Positions 40,677-50,464 of a stretch of DNA of 64,000 bases are shown piece after piece. The position numbers and the translations under genes are program-made. Source of the stretch: Rhodopseudomonas sp. P2A-2r (GTDB lineage: Bacteria > Pseudomonadota > Alphaproteobacteria > Rhizobiales > Xanthobacteraceae); the NCBI RefSeq assembly GCF_026015985.1, contig NZ_CP110389.1, positions 3,628,001-3,692,000 of the forward strand. The letters run 5' to 3'. Under the pieces are notes generated by a model that saw only the letters and a list, made by a program, of their open reading frames with translations, was not told where the DNA came from and searched no databases. Every line of letters starts with the position of its first letter. Position 1 is the stretch's first letter.

Positions 40677-41357
40677 GCAGTCGATTACGGCACAGTCGAC
40701 CGACCGCAAATGAGCTGAAACCACGATTTGGCATGCGATCACCATCTAAGGTTGACGATCTGTCGGCCTGCTTGATGAAAGCATGTCGGTCTTATGTGGG
40801 GATCGACAGCAATCCCGATCGGCGGCGCCTCGCATAGCCTATTTCGGATTCGCATAAGGTATATTATGGAATATTTTATATGGTGTGATCTCAGGATCTT
40901 AACCGGGCCCGGCTGGAATGACGTCTTCGTCCGGTCGGTTCGCGTGACGGGCCACGCAAGGCGGCAATGCCGCGCCAGTCGCCGCTGCACGGCATATCGC
41001 GGTCGACCGTGAGCGCTTGTCAATCCGGCGGGCTACCCATGGTCGGACGCCGGCAAGACGGATGACGAGCGCCGCACGAGAAGCGACGGCACGATCGCTG
41101 GGCCACCGATCGACCCGGCTGTGCGTTCGGACGCCGGCAGCGCAGGCCGCCGATGGCCGGCCAACACACCCTCGCCCGGACGCTCTCTGACGGCCGTCGG
41201 ACGGTCCGTTGCCGCAGGCGCTCGGGAAAGCGCGACGCGGTCTCAGCCGAAGGTCGGGGTGAAAAAGCTTGACCGGGCGGCGGTGGCGTGATGACCAGAC
41301 GGCAAGGGGTCCTTATGGTGGATCTCGCAAAAACAAGAACTGGCAGGGAGAGATCAA
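40677..41357. other. Gap between the toxin gene and the TRAP transporter
   Basis: No gene is supported in this 681-base gap. It begins AT-rich (ATATTATGGAATATTTTATATGG, about 40861-40883) and switches to high GC near 40900. The high-GC part has open frames on both strands, but none has a recognisable protein. It may be a decayed gene or the leader of the TRAP operon. Confidence 0.4.
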
Positions 41358-42377
41358 ATGCATTTTTCACGGCGGACATTGCTGAAGGCATCGGCCGCAG
41401 CGACCGTTCTCGGCGGCGTCGGCGCGCCATTCGTGGCCCGCGCGCAGAACGCCGAATTCGTCTACAAATATGCCAACAACCTGCCCGACACCCATCCGCT
41501 CAACGTCCGCGCGCGCGAGATGTCGACCGCGATCAAGGCCGAGACCAATGGCCGTGTCGACCTGCAGATCTTTCCGAACAACCAGCTCGGCTCCGACACC
41601 GACATGCTGAGCCAGATCCGCTCCGGCGGCGTCGAGTTCTTCACACTGTCCGGCCTGATCCTGGCGACTTTGGTGCCGGCGGCGTCGATCAACGGCATCG
41701 GCTTTGCCTTCCCGGACTATGACACCGTGTGGAAGGCCATGGACGGCGAACTCGGCGCCTATGTGCGCGGCGAGATTACCAAGGCCAACCTGGTGGTCAT
41801 GGACAAGATCTGGGACAACGGCTTCCGCCGGACGACGTCGTCGACCAAGCCGATCAACGGTCCCGACGACCTCAAGGGTTTCAAGATCCGCGTGCCGGTG
41901 TCGCCGCTGTGGACCTCGATGTTCAAGGCGTTCGATGCTTCGCCCGCCTCGATCAATTTCAGCGAGGTCTATTCTGCGCTGCAGACCAAGATCGTCGAAG
42001 GCCAGGAAAATCCGCTGGCGCTGATCTCGACCGCCAAGCTCTACGAAGTGCAGAAATACTGCTCGCTGACCAACCACATGTGGGACGGCTTCTGGTTCCT
42101 CGCCAACCGCCGCGCCTGGGAGAAGCTGCCCGAGGATCTGCGCACCATCGTCGCGAAGAACATCAATGCGGCGGCCGTCAAGGAACGCGGCGACACCGAG
42201 AAGTTGAACGCCACCGTGCGCGAGGAGCTGACCGGCAAGGGCCTGATCTTCAATCAGCCGACCGTGGCGCCGTTCCGCGACAAGCTGCGCCAGGCCGGAT
42301 TCTACGCCGAATGGAAGGGCAAATACGGCGAGCAGGCCTGGGCGCTGCTGGAGAAATCCGTCGGCAAGCTGGCCTAA
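41358..42377 (+). CDS. dctP: TRAP transporter substrate-binding protein DctP
   Basis: 339 residues. A twin-arginine signal (MHFSRRTLLKASAAATVLGG...FVARA) is followed by the DctP fold: YANNLPDTHPLNVRAREMS, FPNNQLGSDTDMLSQIRSG and the conserved Arg region KGFKIRVPVSP. It binds a substrate with a carboxylate in the periplasm and delivers it to the DctQM membrane part, encoded directly downstream. The GGGAGA sequence ahead of the ATG at 41358 is a good ribosome binding site. Substrate unknown; the adjacent acyl-CoA synthetase suggests an organic acid. Confidence 0.94.
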   Translation: MHFSRRTLLKASAAATVLGGVGAPFVARAQNAEFVYKYANNLPDTHPLNVRAREMSTAIKAETNGRVDLQIFPNNQLGSDTDMLSQIRSGGVEFFTLSGLILATLVPAASINGIGFAFPDYDTVWKAMDGELGAYVRGEITKANLVVMDKIWDNGFRRTTSSTKPINGPDDLKGFKIRVPVSPLWTSMFKAFDASPASINFSEVYSALQTKIVEGQENPLALISTAKLYEVQKYCSLTNHMWDGFWFLANRRAWEKLPEDLRTIVAKNINAAAVKERGDTEKLNATVREELTGKGLIFNQPTVAPFRDKLRQAGFYAEWKGKYGEQAWALLEKSVGKLA

Positions 42378-42421
42378 GCCGCAACCATGGCGCATGTCGA
42401 CATCCATCCGGCCGCGGGGAG

Positions 42422-44266
42422 GTGACCCACCTTCCCCGCCCGCGTTCGTCGCTGTCATCGCTCGAGGCGATCCTGGGAGCACTGGTGGAGATTCCGGCGG
42501 CGCTGCTGGTGGTGGCCGAGGTCGTCATCCTGTTCGCCGGCGTCGTCGCGCGCTACGGGCTGCACCGGCCGCTGGTGTGGTCCGACGAACTGGCGTCGAT
42601 CCTGTTCCTGTGGCTGGCCATGCTGGGATCGGCGGTGGCGTTCCGCCGCAGCGAACACATGCGGATGACGGCGCTAGTGACCGGCGCCGGCCCGGCGGCG
42701 CGGGCGTTTCTCGACCTGATCGCGACCTGTTCGGCGCTGGCGTTCCTGCTGATGATCGTGTGGCCGTCCTACGAATACGCCTACGAGGAAAGCTACATCA
42801 CCACGCCGGCGCTGCAGATCGCCAACAGCTTTCGCGCCGCGGCGTTGCCGGTGGGCATCTCGATCATGGCGGTGTTCGCCCTGCTCCGGCTGGCGCGCTT
42901 CGGCAATCCGCGCACCGTGCTGCTGGCACTCGGTACCGTGGTGGCGATCATCGGCGTGTTCTGGCTGGCGCAGCCGCTGCTGCGGACGCTCGGCAACCTC
43001 AATCTGATCATCTTCTTCGTCGGCGTGGTCGGCCTGTGCGTGTTTGCAGGCGTGCCGATCGCCTTCGCCTTCGGTCTGGCGATCTTCGGCTATATGGCGC
43101 TGACCACGCATACGCCGCTGATCGTGCTGGTCGGCCGCATGGACGAGGGCATGAGCCACCTGATCCTGCTCGCGGTGCCGCTGTTCGTCTTCCTCGGCCT
43201 GCTGATCGAGATGACCGGCATGGCCAAGGCCATGGTCGCCTTCCTGGCCAGCCTGCTCGGCCATGTCCGCGGCGGCCTGCATTACGTCCTGCTCGGCGCC
43301 ATGTACCTGGTGTCCGGCATTTCCGGCTCCAAGGCCGCCGACATGGCCGCAGTGGCGCCGGTGCTGTTTCCGGAGATGAAGGCGCGCGGCGCCAAGCCGG
43401 GCGATCTGGTCGCCCTGCTTGCCGCCACCGGCGCCCAGACCGAGACCATCCCGCCGAGCCTGGTACTGATCACCATCGGCTCGGTCACCGGCGTTTCGAT
43501 CTCGGCGCTGTTCACCGGCGGGCTGCTGCCCGGCGTGGTGCTGGCCATCACCCTGTCGATCCTGGTGTGGTGGCGCTATCGCGGCGAGGACCTCAGCCAC
43601 GTCAAGCGGGCCACATCAGGCGAGATTTTCAAGGCCTTCGTGATCTCGCTGCCGGCACTGGCGCTGCCGTTCGTGGTCCGCTTTGCCGTGGTCGAAGGCA
43701 TCGCCACCGCCACCGAGGTTTCCACCATCGGCATCGTCTATGCCCTGCTCGCCGGCATCCTGATCTACCGGCAGTTCAACTGGTCGCGGCTGATGCCGAT
43801 GCTGGTGGACACCGCCTGCCTGTCCGGCGCCATCCTGCTGATCATCGGCACCGCCACCGGCATGGCCTGGGGCCTGACCCAGTCCGGCTTTTCGCGGGCG
43901 CTGGCGGCCGCCATGACCGGCCTGCCCGGCGGCGGCGCCAGCTTCATCGCGGTGTCGATCGTGGCCTTCGTGATCCTCGGCAGCGTGCTGGAGGGCATTC
44001 CCGCCATCGTGCTGTTCGGCCCGCTGCTGTTCCCGATTGCCCGACTGGTGGGGGTCCACGAGGTGCACTACGCCATGGTGGTCATTCTCGCCATGGGAAT
44101 CGGCCTGTTCGCACCGCCATTTGGCGTCGGCTATTACGCCGCCTGCGCCATCGGCCGGGTCGATCCTGCCGAGGGAATCCGTCCGATCCTCGGCTACATG
44201 CTGGCGTTGCTGGCTGGCCTGATCATCGTGGCGATCTTTCCGTGGATCTCGATTGGGTTTCTCTAG
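42422..44266 (+). CDS. dctM: Fused TRAP transporter small and large permease (DctQM)
   Basis: About 614 residues. The first 170 residues are the four-helix DctQ-type small subunit (VEIPAALLVVAEVVILFAGVVARYGLHRPLVWSDELASI). The rest is the large DctM domain (DEGMSHLILLAVPLFVFLGLLIEMTGMA, GISGSKAADMAAVAPVLFPEM). The two subunits are fused in one chain, as in some TRAP systems. The start is uncertain. A GTG at 42422 is used here. An ATG at 42388 (MAHVDIHPAAGR) lies in another frame and meets a stop at 42424-42426, and one extra base there would join it to the main frame. Confidence 0.85.
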   Translation: MTHLPRPRSSLSSLEAILGALVEIPAALLVVAEVVILFAGVVARYGLHRPLVWSDELASILFLWLAMLGSAVAFRRSEHMRMTALVTGAGPAARAFLDLIATCSALAFLLMIVWPSYEYAYEESYITTPALQIANSFRAAALPVGISIMAVFALLRLARFGNPRTVLLALGTVVAIIGVFWLAQPLLRTLGNLNLIIFFVGVVGLCVFAGVPIAFAFGLAIFGYMALTTHTPLIVLVGRMDEGMSHLILLAVPLFVFLGLLIEMTGMAKAMVAFLASLLGHVRGGLHYVLLGAMYLVSGISGSKAADMAAVAPVLFPEMKARGAKPGDLVALLAATGAQTETIPPSLVLITIGSVTGVSISALFTGGLLPGVVLAITLSILVWWRYRGEDLSHVKRATSGEIFKAFVISLPALALPFVVRFAVVEGIATATEVSTIGIVYALLAGILIYRQFNWSRLMPMLVDTACLSGAILLIIGTATGMAWGLTQSGFSRALAAAMTGLPGGGASFIAVSIVAFVILGSVLEGIPAIVLFGPLLFPIARLVGVHEVHYAMVVILAMGIGLFAPPFGVGYYAACAIGRVDPAEGIRPILGYMLALLAGLIIVAIFPWISIGFL

Positions 44267-44287
44267 ATCGTCGCAAATTCAATAGCT

Positions 44288-44317
44288 TATGCCATAAAGC
44301 AGCGTAATTTTGGCATA
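44288..44317. promoter_or_regulatory. Inverted repeat upstream of the acyl-CoA synthetase gene
   Basis: TATGCCA (44288-44294) and TGGCATA (44311-44317) are perfect inverted arms separated by 16 bases, in an AT-rich gap of about 110 bases before the start codon. It looks like an operator half-site pair, but the regulator is unknown. Confidence 0.4.
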
Positions 44318-44378
44318 GTCTGAGCTAACTACTTGATGCTAGAGAATATCTGCATAAGACATTGATATTGGATGTAAA

Positions 44379-46031
44379 ATGGCTATCGATCCTCAAGGTC
44401 CTTATAGCGTCGATCTCGACAAGACCGCCGCCAACTTCGTGCCGCTGTCGCCGCTGAGTTTTCTCGAGCGCACCGCCGCGGTCTACCCAAACCTGACCAG
44501 CGCGGTCTACGAAGGGCGCGTCTTCACCTGGGTGCAGACCCGCGAGCGCTGCCACCGCTTCGCGTCGTTCCTGGCCGACCGCGGCATCGGCCGCGGCGAT
44601 ACGGTGGCGGCGATGCTGCCCAACATCCCCGCCATGAACGAGGCCCACTTTGCCGTGCCGATGACCGGTGCCGTGCTCAACGCCCTCAACATCCGGCTCG
44701 ACCCCGCCTCCATCGCGTTCCAGCTCGACCATGGCGGTGCCAAGGTGCTGCTGGTCGACCCGGAGTTTTCGGGGGTCATCAGCGACGCCCTGGCGCTGAT
44801 GAGCGGTCCGCACCCCTTCGTGGTCGACGTCGATGACGCCGCTTTCGCCGGCGGCCAGCGCATCGGAGCGATCGAGTACGAGGATGCGATTGCGGCAGCC
44901 CGCCCCGGCTTTGCCGCAACGCCGCCGCAAGACGAATGGGATGCCATCGCGCTCAGTTACACCTCGGGAACCACCGGCAACCCGAAGGGCGTGGTGACCC
45001 ATCACCGCGGCGCCTATCTCAACGCCGTCAGCAACATCCTCGCCGCCAATCTCGGCCAGCACCCGGTGTACCTGTGGACTCTGCCGATGTTCCACTGCAA
45101 CGGCTGGTGCTTCCCGTGGACCATCGCCGCCGCCGCCGGCATCAACGTCTGCCTGCGAAAAGTCGACCCGACAAAAATCTTCGCGCTGATCAAGCAGCAC
45201 GGCGTCACCCACATGTCCGGCGCGCCGATCGTCTACAACACGCTGATCAACGCGCCGGACGCGCCGAAGTATACCGGCGGCCCGGTGGTCAACGGATCGA
45301 TCGCCGGTGCGCCGCCGCCGGTGGCCGTGCTATCCGGCGCGGAGAACATCGGCATCAAGCTGACCCATGTCTACGGCCTCACCGAGGTCTATGGCCCCGC
45401 CTCGGTGTGCGCCGAGCAGCCGGGCTGGGACGATCTACCCGCCGACCAGCGCGCGCAACTCAAGCGCCGGCAGGGCGTACCCTACCCGTTGCAGGAAGCC
45501 GTCACCGTGCTCGACCCCGACACCATGCGCGAGGTGCCGCGCGACGGCGAGACCATCGGCGAGGTCATGTTCCGCGGCAACATCGTCATGAAGGGCTATC
45601 TGAAAAACCCCAAGGCCACCGAAGAGGCCTTTGCCGGCGGCTGGTTCCACACCGGCGATCTCGGCGTGCTCGACGCCGACGGCTACGTCATCATCAAGGA
45701 CCGCTCCAAGGACATCATCATCTCCGGCGGCGAGAACATCTCGTCGGTGGAGGTGGAGGACGTGCTTTACAAGCATCCGGCGGTGCTATTCGCCGCCGTT
45801 GTCGCGCGCCCCGATCCCAAATGGGGCGAAGTGCCCTGCGCCTTCATCGAGCTCAAAGAGAACGCGCAGGCCACCGAGGCCGAGATCATCGCGTTCTGCC
45901 GCGAGCACATGCCAGGCTTCAAGACGCCGAAGTCGATCGTGTTCAGCGCGATCCCGAAAACCTCGACCGGCAAGATCCAGAAATTTGCGCTGCGCGATCA
46001 GGTGAAATCGACGAAGGCGATTTCGGGATAA
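44379..46031 (+). CDS. Acyl-CoA synthetase (AMP-binding, fadD-like)
   Basis: 550 residues of the ANL superfamily. The ATP motif YTSGTTGNPKGVV is near residue 190, followed by THVYGLTEVYGPAS, GGWFHTGDLGVLD, the hinge DRSKDIIISGGENISSVEVED and the catalytic Lys in PKTSTGKIQKFALRD. The enzyme activates a carboxylic acid to its CoA thioester via an acyl-adenylate. The sequence resembles the medium-chain/3-methylmercaptopropionyl-type group. It follows the TRAP transporter in the same direction, so it may activate the imported acid. Substrate unknown. Confidence 0.92.
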   Translation: MAIDPQGPYSVDLDKTAANFVPLSPLSFLERTAAVYPNLTSAVYEGRVFTWVQTRERCHRFASFLADRGIGRGDTVAAMLPNIPAMNEAHFAVPMTGAVLNALNIRLDPASIAFQLDHGGAKVLLVDPEFSGVISDALALMSGPHPFVVDVDDAAFAGGQRIGAIEYEDAIAAARPGFAATPPQDEWDAIALSYTSGTTGNPKGVVTHHRGAYLNAVSNILAANLGQHPVYLWTLPMFHCNGWCFPWTIAAAAGINVCLRKVDPTKIFALIKQHGVTHMSGAPIVYNTLINAPDAPKYTGGPVVNGSIAGAPPPVAVLSGAENIGIKLTHVYGLTEVYGPASVCAEQPGWDDLPADQRAQLKRRQGVPYPLQEAVTVLDPDTMREVPRDGETIGEVMFRGNIVMKGYLKNPKATEEAFAGGWFHTGDLGVLDADGYVIIKDRSKDIIISGGENISSVEVEDVLYKHPAVLFAAVVARPDPKWGEVPCAFIELKENAQATEAEIIAFCREHMPGFKTPKSIVFSAIPKTSTGKIQKFALRDQVKSTKAISG

Positions 46032-46041
46032 CCCCGGTCCG

Positions 46042-46178
46042 TTCCCCGGACGCAGCGCAATGCGCCGCCGCAGGCGGCGTAGTGCGCTGCAGATCCGGGG
46101 CCCCGGTGACACGGGAAAAGAAGACCGGGATCCCGGATCTGCGGAGCGGCATAAGGATGCCGCACCGCGTCCGGGAAA
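46042..46178. repeat. Dispersed intergenic repeat, copy D
   Basis: Runs TTCCCCGGACGCAGCGCAAT ... GTGCGCTGCAGATCCGGGGCC ... GGGATCCCGGATCTGCGGAGC ... GCACCGCGTCCGGGAA. It shares its blocks with copies at 8370, 10735 and 25169, and lies between convergent genes. Confidence 0.85.
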
Positions 46179-46190
46179 CGGGCGCGTGAC

Positions 46191-46994
46191 TCAGCCCTGA
46201 TCCAGCGTCAACCGCATCCCGTCATAGGCCGGGATCACGCCGTCGGGCACCTGCGCCTGCACCGCTTCATAGTCCAGATCGGCATGCATGTTGGTGATCA
46301 CCGCGCGCTTCGGCTTGAAGCGGTCGATCCACGACAGCGCATCGCTGAGGCTGAAATGGCTGGGGTGCTGGGCATAGCGCAGTCCGTCGATGATCCACAG
46401 ATCGAGATTTTCCAGCGCCGGCCAGCTTTCCTGCGGGATGTCGCTGACGTCAGGCGTATAGACGGCATTGCCGATGCGGTAGCCGAGCGCGGGGATGTTG
46501 CCGTGTTGCATGATGAAGGCCGACAGGGTTATCGCACCGCCCTTGCCGTCGATGGTCCGGCTCTCGCCGGCTTCAATGGATTTCCGCTCGAGGATGGGCG
46601 GATAGTCGCTGCCCGCCGGAGACTCGAAGCAGTACGAGAACCGTGGCAGGATTTCGCGCGCCGTCGACTCGTTGAGATAGAACGGGATGCGCTTGCGCTG
46701 ATGCATGACCACGGACCGCAGGTCGTCGATCCCATGGGTCTGGTCGGCATGTTCGTGGGTGAGAAACACCGCGTCGAGATGATCCACGCCAGCATCGATC
46801 AACTGCTCGCGCAGATCCGGCGAAGTGTCGATCACCACGCGGGTGACGCCCGCCGCGGATTCACGCTCGGCCATGATCGAGCAGCGGCGCCGCCGGTTCT
46901 TCGGATTGGTCGGATCGCAGGCGCCCCAGCCCAGCGCCGGGCGCGGCACGCCGGCGGAGGATCCGCAGCCGAGAATGGTGAGGGTCAGCGTCAT
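46191..46994 (-). CDS. MBL-fold metallo-hydrolase (PhnP-like)
   Basis: 267 residues. The start MTLTLTILGCGSSAGVPRPALGWGACDPTNPKNRRRRCSI and the metal-binding motif LTHEHADQTHGIDDLR (HxHxDH) identify an MBL-fold hydrolase close to PhnP-type phosphodiesterases. It sits last in the rlpA-to-MBL minus-strand run and overlaps the tatD stop by four bases. Such proteins commonly follow tatD in alphaproteobacteria. Substrate not known. Confidence 0.88.
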   Translation of the reverse strand: MTLTLTILGCGSSAGVPRPALGWGACDPTNPKNRRRRCSIMAERESAAGVTRVVIDTSPDLREQLIDAGVDHLDAVFLTHEHADQTHGIDDLRSVVMHQRKRIPFYLNESTAREILPRFSYCFESPAGSDYPPILERKSIEAGESRTIDGKGGAITLSAFIMQHGNIPALGYRIGNAVYTPDVSDIPQESWPALENLDLWIIDGLRYAQHPSHFSLSDALSWIDRFKPKRAVITNMHADLDYEAVQAQVPDGVIPAYDGMRLTLDQG

Positions 46995-47779
46995 GCGGCG
47001 TTCACGCGGGGCACCTTGCTGAACAGCCGGAAGAAGTTCTCCGTGGTCTGCCGCGAGATGTCCTCAAGCGAGACGCCGCGGGTTTCTGCCATCACCTTGG
47101 CGGTCTCCACCACATAGGCCGGCTCACAACGCTTGCCGCGAAATTTGCCCGGCGCCAGATACGGCGCGTCGGTCTCGACCATGATGCGATCGGCCGGCAA
47201 CTCGGCGGCGAGGTCGCGCAGCTCTTGCGATTTTTTAAAGGTCAGGATGCCGGTGAAGGAGATTGAAAGGCCGAGGTCGATCGCCTTCATCGCCAGGTCG
47301 CGCCCGCCGGTGTAGCAGTGCAGCACCGCGCGGAAGGCGCCCTTCCCCATCTCGTCTTCGAGAATTCGGCCGCACTGCTCGTCGGCCACGCGGGTGTGGA
47401 TCACCAGAGGAAGTCCGGTAGCGCGGGCCGCCGCGATATGGGCGCGGAAGCCGCGCTCCTGCGCTTCGTTAAAGTCGGTGCCGTAGAAGTTGTCGAGCCC
47501 GGCCTCGCCGAGCGCGACTACCTTGGGATGTGCCGTCAACGCAATCAGCTCTTCTGCCGCAATGCCGTCTTCCTCGTCGACATGCCCGGGATGGGTGCCG
47601 ACCGAGCAATAGACGTTCGGGAAGCGCGCGGTGAGCGCCAGCAGGGCCGGCAACTGCTTCACCCGCGTCGAGATGGTGACCATGCGGCCCACGCCGGCCG
47701 CTTCCGCGCGCGCGACGATGCCGTCGAGGTCATCGGCGAAATCGGGAAAGTCGAGATGGCAGTGACTGTCGACGAGCAT
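46991..47779 (-). CDS. TatD family metal-dependent hydrolase
   Basis: 262 residues from MLVDSHCHLDFPDFADD, with the metal-binding DSHCHLD start, GEAGLDNFYGTDFNEAQERGFRAH, the HTRVADEQ region and the C-terminal VETDAPYLAPGKFRGKRCEP. TatD-family enzymes have 3'-5' DNase or related activities on DNA and are not part of the Tat export machinery. The gene lies 10 bases after metG in the same strand, a conserved order. The start is chosen at 47779 because the longer frame has no family sequence. Confidence 0.93.
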   Translation of the reverse strand: MLVDSHCHLDFPDFADDLDGIVARAEAAGVGRMVTISTRVKQLPALLALTARFPNVYCSVGTHPGHVDEEDGIAAEELIALTAHPKVVALGEAGLDNFYGTDFNEAQERGFRAHIAAARATGLPLVIHTRVADEQCGRILEDEMGKGAFRAVLHCYTGGRDLAMKAIDLGLSISFTGILTFKKSQELRDLAAELPADRIMVETDAPYLAPGKFRGKRCEPAYVVETAKVMAETRGVSLEDISRQTTENFFRLFSKVPRVNAA

Positions 47780-47789
47780 CGTCCGGCCG

Positions 47790-49355
47790 TTACGCTGCGG
47801 TCGGTTCGATATAGCGCGGAAACACGCCGGTCGGTGTCGGCAGCGCCGTGCCCGCGCTGATCCGGGTCGCTCCGCCCAGCGCTGCGAAATCGCGCTGATC
47901 GGCGGGAATGCCGAGCACATCGAGCAGCTTGCCACAGGACTCCGGCATCACCGGCTGCGCCAGGATGGCGACCTGGCGGACCACTTCGGCGGTCACATAC
48001 AGGACGGTGCGCTGCCGCGCCGGGTCGGTCTTGGCCAGCGCCCATGGCGCCTCGCCGGCAAAGTACCGGTTGGCTTCGGCGACAACGGCCCAGATCGCGT
48101 TCAAGGCATGATGGATCTGCTGCGTGCTCATCGCGGCGCGCGCCAGTTCGATCATGCCGTCGGCCTGCGCCAGAATGGCCTTGTCGTTGTCGCTGAACTC
48201 ACCCGGTGTCGGCAGTACGCCTTCATACTGCTTGGCGATCATCGACAGCGAGCGTTGTGCGAGGTTGCCGAGGTCGTTGGCAAGATCGGCATTGGTGCGC
48301 GCCACGATGGCTTCATGGCTGTAGCCGCCGTCCTGCCCGAACTGCACCTCGCGCAGAAAGAAATAACGCAGCTGATCGACGCCATAGCGTTCGGCCATGA
48401 CGAACGGATCGACGACGTTGCCGAGCGACTTCGACATTTTCTCGCCGCGGTTCAACACGAAGCCGTGGGCATAAACCCGCTTCGGCAACGGCAACCCCGC
48501 CGACATCAGGAAGGCCGGCCAGTACACCGCATGAAAGCGGATGATGTCCTTGCCGATGATATGGACATCGGCCGGCCAATAGCGCCAGTTGGCGTCGGAC
48601 CGGTCGGGAAATCCGACACCGGTAATGTAGTTCGTCAGCGCATCGACCCAGACATACATCACATGGTCGGGATCGTTGGGCACCTTGACGCCCCAGTCGA
48701 AGGTGGTGCGCGAGATCGACAGGTCCTTCAGGCCGCCCTTGACGAAGCTGACCACTTCGCTGCGGCTGGAATCCGGCCCGATGAAATCCGGCTGCTGCTC
48801 GTAGAGCGCGAGAAGCCGGCCCTGATAGGCGGACAGCTTGAAGAAGTAGCTCTTCTCCTCGACCCACTCCACGGCCGTCCCCTGCGGCCCGCGACGGATA
48901 TCGTCGGTGCCGACCACCGTCTCGTCTTCGGCGTAATAGGCTTCATCGCGCACGGAGTACCAGCCGGCATAGCTGGCCAGGTAGATGTCGCCGTTGTCCG
49001 TCATGCGGCGCCAGATTTCCTGGACCGAACGATGGTGCTGTTCCTCCGACGTGCGAATGAAGCGGCTGAACGAGACGTTCAGCTTCTCGTCAAGGTCGCG
49101 CAGCAAAGCTGAATTCTGCGTTGCCAGCTCGAGCGCGGTGACGCCCGCCCGCTGCGCGGTCTGCACCATCTTCTGTCCGTGCTCGTCGGTGCCGGTCAGG
49201 AAGAAAACATCCTTGCCGTCGAGTTTCTGGAAGCGCGCCAGAGCATCGGTGGCAATCGCCTCATAGGCGTGACCGATATGCGGCGCGCCGTTCGGGTAGA
49301 CGATCGCCGTCGTGATGTAATAGGTTTCGCGGGACAAATTGTTCGCATTCGCCAT
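47790..49355 (-). CDS. metG: Methionine--tRNA ligase
   Basis: 521 residues. Class I motifs are [17 protein letters not shown] (HIGH, about residues 22-25) and [14 protein letters not shown] (KMSKS). The protein has no C-terminal tRNA-binding domain, as is normal for alphaproteobacterial MetRS of this length. It charges tRNA-Met for initiation and elongation. Spacing to holB upstream is 65 bases and to tatD downstream 10 bases, so the three are probably one transcript. Confidence 0.97.
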   Translation of the reverse strand: MANANNLSRETYYITTAIVYPNGAPHIGHAYEAIATDALARFQKLDGKDVFFLTGTDEHGQKMVQTAQRAGVTALELATQNSALLRDLDEKLNVSFSRFIRTSEEQHHRSVQEIWRRMTDNGDIYLASYAGWYSVRDEAYYAEDETVVGTDDIRRGPQGTAVEWVEEKSYFFKLSAYQGRLLALYEQQPDFIGPDSSRSEVVSFVKGGLKDLSISRTTFDWGVKVPNDPDHVMYVWVDALTNYITGVGFPDRSDANWRYWPADVHIIGKDIIRFHAVYWPAFLMSAGLPLPKRVYAHGFVLNRGEKMSKSLGNVVDPFVMAERYGVDQLRYFFLREVQFGQDGGYSHEAIVARTNADLANDLGNLAQRSLSMIAKQYEGVLPTPGEFSDNDKAILAQADGMIELARAAMSTQQIHHALNAIWAVVAEANRYFAGEAPWALAKTDPARQRTVLYVTAEVVRQVAILAQPVMPESCGKLLDVLGIPADQRDFAALGGATRISAGTALPTPTGVFPRYIEPTAA

Positions 49356-49420
49356 AGCTGCGAAAGCCTTTCATCGGATTGTCGTCATCGGCGTTGCGAC
49401 ACTGACGCGATCGGTCGAAC

Positions 49421-50464
49421 TCAGCGCGTTGCTTCGGCCAGCAGCCCGAATACCGAAAAAACCAGCGGTTTTCGCTCGAGATTGTAGGATTCGGTCTCGC
49501 GCGCGGCGCGGTTGATCTTTTCCCATACCTCCGCGAGCCGCGCAAGGCGCGGCAGGTTGGCGTTGGCATGGGCATCGTCGGCGCGCAACCGTTCGCCGAT
49601 CCAGCGATCTACGCTGTCGACAAAGGCGCCGAGCGCCACGCGGTCGCTACCGCCCAGCGCGTCGCCCAGCGCATGCAGCTCCCGGGGATCGACGTGCGGA
49701 AGGGTATTCAAGAGGGCCGCGGTGCGCTGATGCAGTTTCAGCGCGTCGCCGCCGAGCAGCGTCAGGGCGCGGGAGACACTACCCTCCGCCGCCTGTGCGG
49801 CCTCAGCGAGGGCCGGATCGCCGATCGATGTCTCTGCCGCCTGCGCCGTGGCGGCGATGACGTCCGCGATGGCGAGCGGCCGCAGGGCCAGTTTCCGGCA
49901 ACGCGATTGAATGGTGGGCAACACGCGGGCCGGGGCATGGCTGACCAGCAGGAACAGCGACTGCTGCGGTGGCTCCTCGAGCACCTTGAGCAGCGCGTTG
50001 GCGGCGTTGCCATTCAGCTCGTCCACGGTATCGACGATGCAGACCCGCCAGCCTTCCACAGCCGCGGTGGAGCCGAAGAACGAGATGGTCTCGCGCGTCT
50101 CGTCCACGGTGATCACCGTGCGCATCACGCCCTTGTCGTTGAGGCTGCGCTCCAGCGTCAGCAGGCCGCCATGCGCCTCGGCGGCGACCTGTCGCGCGAC
50201 GGGATGCTCAGGATCGATGGCCAGCGTATCCGCCGACTGCACTTGCGCAGACAATGGATCGCGATGCGCCAGCACGAAGCGCGCCATGCGATAGGCCAGC
50301 GTCGCCTTGCCGATGCCCTGGGCACCGCCGATCAGCCATGCGTGGGGAATGCGCCCGCCGCGATAGGCATTGAGCAGGGCCTGTTCGGCATCGTGATGTC
50401 CGAACAGCGCAGTGGTTTCGCGTGGATGCGGGATCGCGCTCTGGGTCTCGGGTGAACGGGCCAT
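49421..50464 (-). CDS. holB: DNA polymerase III subunit delta'
   Basis: About 347 residues from MARSPETQSAIPHPRETTALFGHHDAEQALL. The AAA+ clamp-loader fold has the P-loop region GGAQGIGKATLAYRMARFVL, then VDELNGNAANALLKVLEEPPQQSLFLLVSHAP (the SRC motif follows as SRCRKLALRPL). The start overlaps the tmk stop by one base, so the two are coupled (tmk-holB). The clamp loader opens the sliding clamp onto DNA. Confidence 0.94.
   Translation of the reverse strand: MARSPETQSAIPHPRETTALFGHHDAEQALLNAYRGGRIPHAWLIGGAQGIGKATLAYRMARFVLAHRDPLSAQVQSADTLAIDPEHPVARQVAAEAHGGLLTLERSLNDKGVMRTVITVDETRETISFFGSTAAVEGWRVCIVDTVDELNGNAANALLKVLEEPPQQSLFLLVSHAPARVLPTIQSRCRKLALRPLAIADVIAATAQAAETSIGDPALAEAAQAAEGSVSRALTLLGGDALKLHQRTAALLNTLPHVDPRELHALGDALGGSDRVALGAFVDSVDRWIGERLRADDAHANANLPRLARLAEVWEKINRAARETESYNLERKPLVFSVFGLLAEATR

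Noticed and set aside
41729..42421. Upstream extension of the DctQM frame into dctP
   Set aside because: It is an alternative frame of dctP with no family sequence.
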